Shown here piece after piece: positions 24,901-31,014 of a stretch of 38,624 nucleotides of DNA. Origin of the DNA: JAVBKA01 sp031546715 (GTDB lineage: Bacteria; Bacillota; Clostridia; Oscillospirales; UBA929). Positions within the stretch are counted from its first letter, which is position 1, and every line of letters begins with the position of its first letter. The stretch lies in contig JAVBKA010000101.1 of the NCBI GenBank assembly GCA_031546715.1, forward strand, positions 1 to 38,624. The letters are read 5' to 3'. The notes under the pieces were generated by a model. That model saw only the letters and a list, made by a program, of their open reading frames with translations, was not told where the DNA came from and did no database searches. The translations under genes and the position numbers were made by a program.

Positions 24901-26290
24901 TGGGCTTGCCTCTCAGCAGACGCATCAGTTCCATGAGTGCACCACGCTTGCGCTCTGCGCCCATGTACACCTTGTCGCGGATGTTGAACTCTCTGGGGCG
25001 TAAAAACATATAAAAGCGTCCGTCATAACGCTGATTTAGCTCAAAAATTCCTTGGGTTACGGTGTCGATTACCCGCTTGTCTCCACCTTTTTGCTTTATT
25101 GACGAATCGGGAAGGTCGCCCAGAATTCCGAAGTATAGGTTTTTTCCTGCGTCTCTGTTGGCGTGGTAGTATGTTTCAAGGCTTTTTACAAGTTCTGTAC
25201 CCGACTTTGCGTCAGTAATCAGTGCGCTTATAACGCAAAGTGTGGCTTTGTCGTCAGGTATGCCGTTTTCCCACTTCATGCGGACGGTGTAACGTGGCTT
25301 TGTGAGTCTGAGGGCAAGCATGTCGCAGATATTTTTTGCAATATCCGCCGAGGGAAATACCGCAAGCAGAGCCGTTACCCAGTAACCACTTAGTACGGCT
25401 ATTGCAGATGTGAGAAGGGCTGTGAGAATAATTATCGAAAGGATGTAAAGCGACTGAGGGGCTTTTGAAGGGCGTTTTCCCAAGGGATGAGATAAAATTG
25501 CGTATCCCACATGCTTTTCCCGCTCTTCCGAGGCGGTTTTGCATCGGTACAACACCTTTTGAGAAACCTCTACTTCGCTTAGTCGGTTTTTCCGTGCAAG
25601 TCTGGAAAGTGCCTGACGGTACTGGCTACAGGACTGCTCGTCCATCTGCTCATATATTCCCGCGGGGTCTTCAAGCAGCATTCTCTCCATATAGCTTTGA
25701 GCCTTTAAAGTCTCCGTCATGTCGGTAACTGACAGCTTGCGTAGGGAGCTGATTGTGTTTGCCAGTATTGATGCAGTTTTGGCTGCATCAATGGTTTTTG
25801 CCTTGGCGTATTCAACCATTGCCGTAACGGTGTATTCAATCAGGGCAGCACGAAGCATGGGTACAAACGCCCAAAGCTCGCACTCCATAAGGGACCTGTA
25901 CTTTTGAGTGCCATCTAAGAAAAGCTCAATGCGCTGCTTAGTCACCTCGCCGTCCCCCGAACGAACCAACGCCTGTGCCAGTCGATACACTGCAGGCATT
26001 CTCTTAACCGAGGGCAGGTTTTTTATGCTGCGAATATCCCGCACAGCCTCTAAGCCCTCACGATTTATCAAATACTTATTGTCTAGCACCCATTCAGCTA
26101 CTTCACGTTCTTTAGAGGTTCGCGAATCGTTTTTCTCAGCCTCGAGTAATATGGCGGCAATTGCACCGACAGTCCGCATACCTCTTTGAAGCTCACGGGC
26201 GACGTTTTTTCCTCCGGAATATCCTTTAACTTTTAACAGAGCGGCATCGTTTTCCGCCCAGTGAGATAAGTTTTCATTATCAACGGTCAT
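18995..26290 (-). CDS. Cyclic beta-1,2-glucan synthase-type protein (GT84 plus GH94)
   Basis: 2431 residues from ATG 26290 (GGAGG 5 bases upstream; an ATG four codons earlier overlaps that site). Order: helical N-terminal region (1-280); membrane segments about 284-320; GT84 glycosyltransferase domain about 340-660 with TLDTDTRLLPG near 490 and HRWTRGDWQIASWMMP near 640; more membrane segments about 675-855; glycoamylase-like cyclisation domain about 890-1250 (SWTGTMFEYFMPHLVLP, YGIPWGISES, MSHHIGMS); then GH94 (about 1300-2430) with EGDVQHWWHPENVTLEGEKGVRTRCSDDLLWLPY and catalytic NGDWNDGLNKVG near 2175. In Agrobacterium and Brucella (about 2800 residues) such enzymes polymerise UDP-glucose, and the GH94 part shortens the chain. 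A Thermoanaerobacter homologue has been studied. The same strand carries no other genes close by. Confidence 0.93.
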   Translation of the reverse strand: MTVDNENLSHWAENDAALLKVKGYSGGKNVARELQRGMRTVGAIAAILLEAEKNDSRTSKEREVAEWVLDNKYLINREGLEAVRDIRSIKNLPSVKRMPAVYRLAQALVRSGDGEVTKQRIELFLDGTQKYRSLMECELWAFVPMLRAALIEYTVTAMVEYAKAKTIDAAKTASILANTISSLRKLSVTDMTETLKAQSYMERMLLEDPAGIYEQMDEQSCSQYRQALSRLARKNRLSEVEVSQKVLYRCKTASEEREKHVGYAILSHPLGKRPSKAPQSLYILSIIILTALLTSAIAVLSGYWVTALLAVFPSADIAKNICDMLALRLTKPRYTVRMKWENGIPDDKATLCVISALITDAKSGTELVKSLETYYHANRDAGKNLYFGILGDLPDSSIKQKGGDKRVIDTVTQGIFELNQRYDGRFYMFLRPREFNIRDKVYMGAERKRGALMELMRLLRGKPTSLYVANGDKQKLGDVKYLITLDTDTRLLPGTAAEMAGAMAHPLNQPVIDKKRNVVVEGCGVILPRIAVDLEDAGKSLFSRVFAGQGGLDPYGGQCSEVYHDLFGEATFTGKGIINVEVCLQVLDGRFPQNRILSHDLLEGSYLRAALAGDVELSDGCPYKVASWYDRLHRWTRGDWQIASWMMPYVPTNKGHERNPLSRLSRVKIFDNLRRSVTPFALLMSITLAVTVGGAGLYAAGLLAVICLMTNLIISSAYNAFRAGAHRVRHHSTIISGVRAVALQTLLQLVFLPYGAIINLHAALASLYRMTISKKHLLRWMTAAQADKYSRSSIATARKMFSSIAWGTLTACFAAVGVSLTAVGIFAAAVGWAVGIAWVAAPWIAAAISKPDGIQKAKALSGSDRAFLYRMSALMFGYFLDFCTPEDNYLPPDNWQEQPSVGIAHRTSPTNIGFGLLCCWSAVDLQLISEDKALQLIGNMLSTIEKLPKWHGHIVNWIDTRTLAPLQPCCVSTVDSGNLAGYLLALEQALLESKHPSAGEIAARAGALWRDMDFSVLYDSQRRLFSICYDMDKNELLESYYDLLASEARQTSFLAVASGQVSRKHWQRLGRALASDDGYRGMASWTGTMFEYFMPHLVLPIPKNSLLYESLSFAFSRQCKRGEDYGIPWGISESCFYAFDPALNYQYKAHGIPALAFKRGLGKETVISPYSSFLGLIINPRRSVQNLRRLVSMGLEGKYGLIEAADFTPARLSTKTAEFEPVRCYMSHHIGMSMVAATNALKDDVWQKRFMRNPTMNAFHSLLEERAPVGTDTLRQKESDVPEKPMRIVSDGIIRKFDELDNANPQAHVLGNASYTVFCSDTGITASRCGSMEMTSSDRFTTGMRFYFENEDGLNGLFSCLYVPENQCSAVFDGGKAVWQRNSENFSSELMLTVPSNENAEKRTIKLKNTSKTTLSGSIVCYFEPVLQDNADYTAHPAFSKLFLEATGCENGIVFHRRPRGGKGEGYAAVLSDNKMSACCIKEQPKKTISDGERSIPLDPCALLRFEVSLKPDEEFTASIALAYAMTSEDVLRSAKRTLSAKAPSHGRIDGAIKLLKMSTTEVEYALDVLRQLLYTKPNVPEEYRAGLVEGQRGLWKSGISGDLPIILSDAHENDDHAKLKSHLKCHRFLRMCGIKVDLVILSRDGADYMRPVRSATMEVLKQLSVEKSLASRGGVHIVDIGSHESSSEEILIRAVAHVTLGTALSQKTNVVPNTSLKVSEDVATSTFENGKSAFKVTVPQRGEVNYSWDNDGSFSFKGLPPRSWGHVLANRAFGCLVNECGLGHSWRYNSRENKMTKWINDSYTETTSEALTLKAEGLECSLFTASDGFECTSTYGFGFAKWEKRCGDVTITTTAFVPKSRMARVLIIDVVGAKDATVTLEAELVMGVNPDHGRFSKLVRHENGVITAENPYNKGYSPQMFTVSASENTELLEREAGQLNVQLKLTENKPLVLVTGCAENHGGLELISKLRSLEDAEKALEETQKYWQDLVMYSEKPRLVDEAVDKYFNGWSMYQVIACRLFARASMHQCGGAYGFRDQLQDSCAALVSDSKLTRTQIFRACVHQYEEGDVQHWWHPENVTLEGEKGVRTRCSDDLLWLPYPVCDYLEKTSDNAILEQELPFITSTVLLESEDERYETPRRTEYRSSVFDHCVRAIDCALTRGVGDHGLPFIGNGDWNDGLNKVGKEGKGESVWLAWFLAHVLERFGKVCLDNHDFAKEKHYKEWRARLIHAAASSWDGGWFRRGYYDDGSTLGSQNDEECKIDSIAQSFSVFFADEIDALNLPGMPKNACKTALDNAWAQLVDEENGIIKLFTPAFNKSSRDPGYIKGYVSGVRENGGQYTHAAVWLAMAYFKIGDSERGKKLMHLLAPSTHPIDVYKQEPYVLAADIYSCDEHVGRGGWSYYTGAASWYYRIAGKYLALDSSERTLYK

Positions 26291-26508
26291 AATAGCCTCC
26301 ATAGATAGAGATGTTAGCTATTATTTACTTGGAGATGAATATTTATCCTCGCAAAACTGATTCACTACGGAAATTCAATTTATTTCAGAAAAGGCTTAAG
26401 TTGACTGGCGTATTGTTCGATGTAAGACTTAGAGGGAATGATTCCCTTGTAATGCTAATCTCAATTTTTATCTGAGAATAGTATAATTTATTCAAGGAGG
26501 AACATAAA

Positions 26509-27813
26509 ATGAAGGTTGATACAGGTGTAAACACCAGTGCAATTTCAATGGCGTCAAGCACTGTGAAGGAGTACAAAGGCAGCACATCCATTGTAGGCAC
26601 ACGGAATTCAGGGGGGAACACATTTAATTATGAGGAAAAATCCTCCTTTGAATACACGGAAAAGTCCCAAAGTTACGGCGTAATATATTCCAAGGGCGTA
26701 CCCGGAGCGAATACATCACCGCTGATTTCAGGGCAAAAGAACGATTCTGAGTCCTCTCTTACTCCAACGGGAAACAACGAAGAGGGTAGTGCAGGCGAAG
26801 CCAATACAGGCAACAACGCAAGTCCCAAGGAGTACGGAAATTTCGGAGAAAATGCCAAGGCGTTGGCACGAAACCTAAATGTAGATGTCAGAAGGCTGCA
26901 TGATAAGCTTAGTGACTTAAATAAAGACTTCCGCTTACGATTAATTGAAATGCTGTTTGACAAAATGGGCTTCAAGGTTCATCAATTTGACCCCTCTAAA
27001 AAATCTGATGTGGATGTAGAGGGTGACATGGCGGAGCTGACAAGACAAATGTTGGGCGGCGGCGCAGCAGCGGCATCTGGCGAAGGTGCAGAGGCTACAC
27101 CAAACACAAATATTTCGGAAAGCCCGTCTGCAAGTAATGCTGGAAGCCCAAGCAATGTTACAACGTTTTCCTATGAACAAACCACCGAGATGTCAATAGA
27201 GCAGAGCATGAGCTTTTCAGCAAAGGGCGTTGTGAAAACCCAAGACGGCAGAAGCATCAACATAGATTTAGAGCTTAATTTGTCAAGCTCTTTCTACGCT
27301 AAAAACGTTGAAAAAATTGAGGGTAAATTCGTAGACCCGCTTGTGATAAACTTTGACGCCCCCGCCGCCGCATTAACTCAAACAAAATTCGCCTTTGATA
27401 TCGACAATAACGGCACAAGCGACCAGATATCAAACCTTATGCAGGGCAGCGGCTTCCTCGCACTGGATAAAAACGAGGACGGAACTGTAAACAACGGCAG
27501 CGAGCTGTTCGGCACAGAAAGCGGAAACGGCTTTGCAGATTTGGCAGCCTATGACAACGACAAAAACGGCTGGATTGACGAAAGCGACGATATTTATGAT
27601 AAGCTGCGTATTTTTACAGTTGACGAAGCCGGAAAGCAGAGCTTGGTCGCATTGGGCGAAAAGGGAATCGGCGCATTGTACCTAGGCAACGCCAAGGCAG
27701 ACTATGCACTGGGAAGTATTGCAAACCCTGATGCGATGATTCGTTCCACAGGCGTTTTCCTCCGTGAAAACGGCACAGCCGGAACTATGCAGCATTTGGA
27801 TTTTAAGGTTTAG
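26509..27813 (+). CDS. EF-hand-like calcium-binding protein of unknown role
   Basis: 434 residues, AAGGAGG ribosome-binding site about 9 bases before ATG. No signal peptide or membrane segment. Residues 1-110 are Ser/Thr/Asn/Gly-rich and low complexity; about 115-180 contains a helical stretch (NAKALARNLNVDVRRLHDKLSDL, LIEMLFDKMGF); 180-220 is again Ala/Ser-rich; 219-285 is beta-rich. The C-terminal part has three Asp/Asn-rich loops: DIDNNGTSD (297-305), DKNEDGTVNN (320-329) preceding ELFGTESGNGF, and DNDKNGWIDESDD (349-361). The pattern GFLALDKNxDGxxNxGxELFG is typical of EF-hand-like domains in secreted or surface proteins. Clostridial homologues are annotated as hypothetical; no function assigned. 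Confidence 0.75.
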   Translation: MKVDTGVNTSAISMASSTVKEYKGSTSIVGTRNSGGNTFNYEEKSSFEYTEKSQSYGVIYSKGVPGANTSPLISGQKNDSESSLTPTGNNEEGSAGEANTGNNASPKEYGNFGENAKALARNLNVDVRRLHDKLSDLNKDFRLRLIEMLFDKMGFKVHQFDPSKKSDVDVEGDMAELTRQMLGGGAAAASGEGAEATPNTNISESPSASNAGSPSNVTTFSYEQTTEMSIEQSMSFSAKGVVKTQDGRSINIDLELNLSSSFYAKNVEKIEGKFVDPLVINFDAPAAALTQTKFAFDIDNNGTSDQISNLMQGSGFLALDKNEDGTVNNGSELFGTESGNGFADLAAYDNDKNGWIDESDDIYDKLRIFTVDEAGKQSLVALGEKGIGALYLGNAKADYALGSIANPDAMIRSTGVFLRENGTAGTMQHLDFKV

Positions 27814-27879
27814 AGTTGTTTTGGGCGCATCGTGAATGCTTGTGAGAGTAAATCGAGCGTTGTGTGATGTGCGCAGGTG

Positions 27880-27915
27880 AAAGGCTATCAGGGAAGTGAT
27901 TCCCTGATAGCCTTT
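27880..27915 (+). terminator. Terminator after the EF-hand-like gene
   Basis: Perfect 15-bp stem (27880-27894 with 27901-27915), core GGCTATCAGGGA, six-base loop, followed only by a short T-stretch. Confidence 0.75.
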
Positions 27916-27962
27916 AAAACAGGGTTGTACCTCATGCCCTGTTATGGTAAAAAAATATTTGT

Positions 27963-28011
27963 TTGACAAATTAAATCATTTGTTCTATAATATAGACATA
28001 GAACAAATGAT
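27963..28011 (+). promoter_or_regulatory. Consensus promoter with a perfect 14-bp inverted-repeat operator
   Basis: TTGACA (27963-27968), 17-bp spacer, TATAAT (27986-27991): both hexamers perfect. A 14-bp inverted repeat has arms ATCATTTGTTCTAT (27975-27988) and ATAGAACAAATGAT (27998-28011) with a 9-base gap; it covers the spacer, most of the -10 and the transcription start. The transcript would begin in the second arm, so it acts as DNA, not as an RNA hairpin. A dimeric repressor site is the natural reading. Confidence 0.9.
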
Positions 28012-28023
28012 AGGAGAATTAAA

Positions 28024-29559
28024 ATGGCAAATGAACCCAGAGTTAAATTCAAGGAGCTTGTGTTAAACGAAAAAACTGTAGGCTCAATAGCGTATCTAAA
28101 TTGGATTATTGATGGAAGTTATTTTACCGAATGCCCAACAGAGAGCACTTCATTCGATGGGATGAAGTTTATATCCTCTTTGGGGAAATTAATTGAACAA
28201 GCTTTCTCAAAAATGGAAGGAGATTATAAAAATGCTAAGCTAAATATGTGGAATGTTCCAATGGGTAATAGGGAGTTGACAATTAAGTTTATTGATGCAT
28301 TGGCAGCGGCAAAAGGGAAGCTGGGTCTTTCTGTTTCCTTTGATTTGGCGAATCTGCGGAAATATCTTAATCTAACTCATAGCAGTATTTTACCGAGCAA
28401 CGTAAGTTTTGGTAATGTTGAAATGTTAATGAAGGTAACCTCAGAAATATCAAAATATAACGGCTCCATGTATGATGTAATAATGGGTAAATTACCAGTA
28501 CCGCCCGCCTATCCGTACAAAAGCAAGATTGAGGATATCCAAAAGTTCAAATCCGAAGAAATCGAATATGTCGTGGGAGTATTGAAGTTAAGTAAAACAG
28601 TGCCAAAAGGTAAAAATTCTCTCGAGCTTTGCAGCAAGGATTACATTAATAACATAGCAAAGAGCATTTTTGGAGTATCAGTTAAATCTTTTGCAGATAG
28701 GGAGTCATTCTACGTAGATGGTCTCAAAGATTCTGTGCAGACTATTTGCAAAACTATTTTAAATGACCTTAAAACAGGGCTAAAATCAATTTGCCGTGTA
28801 AAAAAGGAAAACAAAAAGAATATTTTGTCGTTTATATCGGCTGCAAATAAAATATGCTCAACATCAGAAGCGGATGAGATTAAGAGTATAGTTGATTATT
28901 CAGAAGAATTATTTGCTAATTTTCCCGGTCTACCCCCTTTGTCATTGTTTAACGTACCAGAGGAAATCCTTCGCGGACATCAGAAGGTGGAGGACTACCT
29001 TAAGGAAAACAAAGGACCATTTTTTGCACCAGCAGATGACTATGTGTTTGATCGAATTGAGAAATACATTGATGAAGATAATGTTTACATTCGCGTGAAA
29101 CGCAAAGCATTATCAGTGACGGGCAAAGTCAGAACTGAAATCTATGTGAATGAATCTTGTATTTTGTATAAAGAAGAGGAGAAACTTACTTTTGATAGCG
29201 TCCTAAAGGGATCTTACTTAAAGATGAAAACTGATAATATTTCCTATAAAAGACTAACCAAATTTGATGTCGATTTAATGAGCGGTGAAGTGCTAAAACA
29301 CCCATTAGAGACATTTGGCAATTTTGTCGAAAATTTAGAAGTAATAGGCCCGTTTCTTGAAGCATTTTTCGCAAAAACGCCTAAAATGAAAGGATTAGTT
29401 AAGAATATCCCTGCTATATCCGTTGCTATGTCAGTTCTTGAAGAAACTATCGATACTTCGGGATTTTCGATAAAAAAAGATGATATTGAGTTGAAATTTG
29501 GAGGAATGAGTTTTATACTAGATGGAGTCACATATTCTCTGAAAAAATTTTACAATTGA
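28024..29559 (+). CDS. Unrecognised 511-residue soluble protein, first gene of a three-gene cassette
   Basis: ATG 28024 follows AGGAGA by 7 bases. No signal peptide, membrane segment or known catalytic motif was recognised. The chain is rich in Lys, Asp/Glu and aliphatic residues, mostly helical to about residue 340, with beta-rich segments around 350-430 (ADDYVFDRIEKYIDEDNVYIRVKRKALSVTGKVRTEIYV) and a C-terminal part (about 430-511) ending GGMSFILDGVTYSLKKFYN. Codon use looks more A/T-rich than the neighbouring glucan synthase, which suggests an acquired gene; this is a visual impression, not a count. The next gene's start follows 17 bases after the stop. It is controlled by the operator promoter at 27963-28011. 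Function unknown. Confidence 0.85.
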   Translation: MANEPRVKFKELVLNEKTVGSIAYLNWIIDGSYFTECPTESTSFDGMKFISSLGKLIEQAFSKMEGDYKNAKLNMWNVPMGNRELTIKFIDALAAAKGKLGLSVSFDLANLRKYLNLTHSSILPSNVSFGNVEMLMKVTSEISKYNGSMYDVIMGKLPVPPAYPYKSKIEDIQKFKSEEIEYVVGVLKLSKTVPKGKNSLELCSKDYINNIAKSIFGVSVKSFADRESFYVDGLKDSVQTICKTILNDLKTGLKSICRVKKENKKNILSFISAANKICSTSEADEIKSIVDYSEELFANFPGLPPLSLFNVPEEILRGHQKVEDYLKENKGPFFAPADDYVFDRIEKYIDEDNVYIRVKRKALSVTGKVRTEIYVNESCILYKEEEKLTFDSVLKGSYLKMKTDNISYKRLTKFDVDLMSGEVLKHPLETFGNFVENLEVIGPFLEAFFAKTPKMKGLVKNIPAISVAMSVLEETIDTSGFSIKKDDIELKFGGMSFILDGVTYSLKKFYN

Positions 29560-29576
29560 TTACGAGGACGAAAATC

Positions 29577-30221
29577 ATGAACTTTCTCACAATAGTATTC
29601 AACCCCCGTAAGGCACTGAAAGCCCACTTGTTAGACGAAGCATCTTTTAAATCGCATACAGTACATATAGTAGCGTTAATCGGCATTCTGCTGAATTTTT
29701 TGGTATTCATGTTTTATTTAGGCTCTATTAGTGTGTTATCAATCATTGTTGCGTTGGGACAAATCTTGATTTTAACATATTATGTTTTTACTTTATCTCC
29801 AAGGAAATTCTTGAAGTATTTCAATAGAATAGATGCGTCAAAAAGAATTCAAACATTGTTTAAGGATAAAGAGCGGCAAAAAGAGGTAACAGATGCTTTT
29901 CTGAGAATTGTTCGCATTGCGTGGGTAGTGCTTTGTATAGTTAATACACCAATTGTGATTATAAAAGTATTAATAATTAGCGTGCCTGATACTTTCTATC
30001 AGTATGTAGCAATTCTGTTGGAAGTTGCTCTATATACACTGACTGGGGTATGGCTGTTTAAGATAATATATCCTAAATATATATTTGACAAAAGCGTGGG
30101 TATTAAGTTTATCGTTAAATACGTCCTGTTTTTCGCAATAACATATGGTGTTCTGACGTTTGTAAATTTTTATGTATTAACACTTGCGTCCGCTCTCATT
30201 GTGGGGAGTTTATCTAGCTGA
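29577..30221 (+). CDS. Yip1-like membrane protein A, second gene of the cassette
   Basis: 214 residues from ATG 29577, with GAGGA about 8 bases upstream; the longer frame would overlap the previous gene by four bases. N-terminal FLTIVFNPRKALKAHLLDE resembles the start of bacterial Yip1-domain proteins (a helix with [FL]-x-P-[RQ]-KA). Hydrophobic segments at about 34-53, 57-79, 119-140, 148-172 and 185-210 indicate five or so membrane spans. The motif YPKYI near residue 167 is shared with the next gene's FPKYI at the same relative place, which shows the two are paralogues. Function unknown. Confidence 0.8.
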   Translation: MNFLTIVFNPRKALKAHLLDEASFKSHTVHIVALIGILLNFLVFMFYLGSISVLSIIVALGQILILTYYVFTLSPRKFLKYFNRIDASKRIQTLFKDKERQKEVTDAFLRIVRIAWVVLCIVNTPIVIIKVLIISVPDTFYQYVAILLEVALYTLTGVWLFKIIYPKYIFDKSVGIKFIVKYVLFFAITYGVLTFVNFYVLTLASALIVGSLSS

Positions 30222-30301
30222 CTACTCTTACTATAAGCAACTATACCTCATATTAGCATCATATTAATGGCGAAACACTTCAAATAAAGTGAGGCATCCT
30301 T

Positions 30302-30955
30302 ATGTCAAAACTCTACAAAATATGCTCAGTACTGTTCACCCCGCAAAAAGCTGCCAGTGAGGGATTGTTTGACGGGAGTGTGTTGCTGTCTGGTACATTG
30401 TTAAAGATTTTAATCGTAGTTGCTGCTATAAATGCAGTATTTAGAACAGTATATTTTGACCGCAAACCGGTAACATTTATGGCTATTTTAGGATATGCTT
30501 TTGGCGGAGTAGTACTCATTTGGACTTATAAAATATATACAAATATACTATACAGGCAACTCTATCAACATAAGAATTTGAAGCGCAGTCTATCGTTAAA
30601 GATGAAAAGTGAAATATCTGCTAACTTACTTTACGAATGCAGACAAATATCATTATGGCTTATTGTTTTATCCTATTTAGTTAATATACCTTACTACATT
30701 TCGGAAATCACACTAAACCTATTGGGCTGGACTATTTTGCCAGTAGTTGCATATTCCCTTGCAGTACCATATTTTTTGATATATTTTATATGGTCATTTT
30801 TTGTTATGTTTCCTAAATATATACCAGTCAAAAAAGAGGCGTTAAAAGCAGCTTTCATTTTTAACCTTAAAATTGCTCTCATATCTGCAAGTATAACGAT
30901 TGGACTAACTGTTGCAGGTGCGCTTCTAATCTGGTATTCTCGAAGGGGATATTGA
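30302..30955 (+). CDS. Yip1-like membrane protein B, third gene of the cassette
   Basis: 217 residues; ATG 30302 has GAGG 7 bases upstream. N-terminus YKICSVLFTPQKAASEGLFDGSVL parallels protein A (FLTIVFNPRKALKAHLLDEASF). Hydrophobic segments at about 29-46, 58-78, 116-134, 142-165 and 188-210. The FPKYI motif near residue 175 and the following KKEALKAAFIF helix match protein A's YPKYIFDKSVGIKFIV. The gap of 80 bases to gene A contains no promoter that I could support. No terminator was seen before the convergent mutS2-like gene 60 bases away. Function unknown; probably partner of A. Confidence 0.8.
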   Translation: MSKLYKICSVLFTPQKAASEGLFDGSVLLSGTLLKILIVVAAINAVFRTVYFDRKPVTFMAILGYAFGGVVLIWTYKIYTNILYRQLYQHKNLKRSLSLKMKSEISANLLYECRQISLWLIVLSYLVNIPYYISEITLNLLGWTILPVVAYSLAVPYFLIYFIWSFFVMFPKYIPVKKEALKAAFIFNLKIALISASITIGLTVAGALLIWYSRRGY

Positions 30956-31014
30956 AAAGCTTAATGCTTTCTCACTACTATTCAGCCAAAGACTCCCCAT
31001 ACACACCCTTGATA

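Noticed and set aside
26459..26487. Promoter before the EF-hand-like gene with TATAAT at 26482-26487
   Set aside because: The -35 position (TCTCAA) is very poor, and the start would fall inside the ribosome-binding site. I could not support it.
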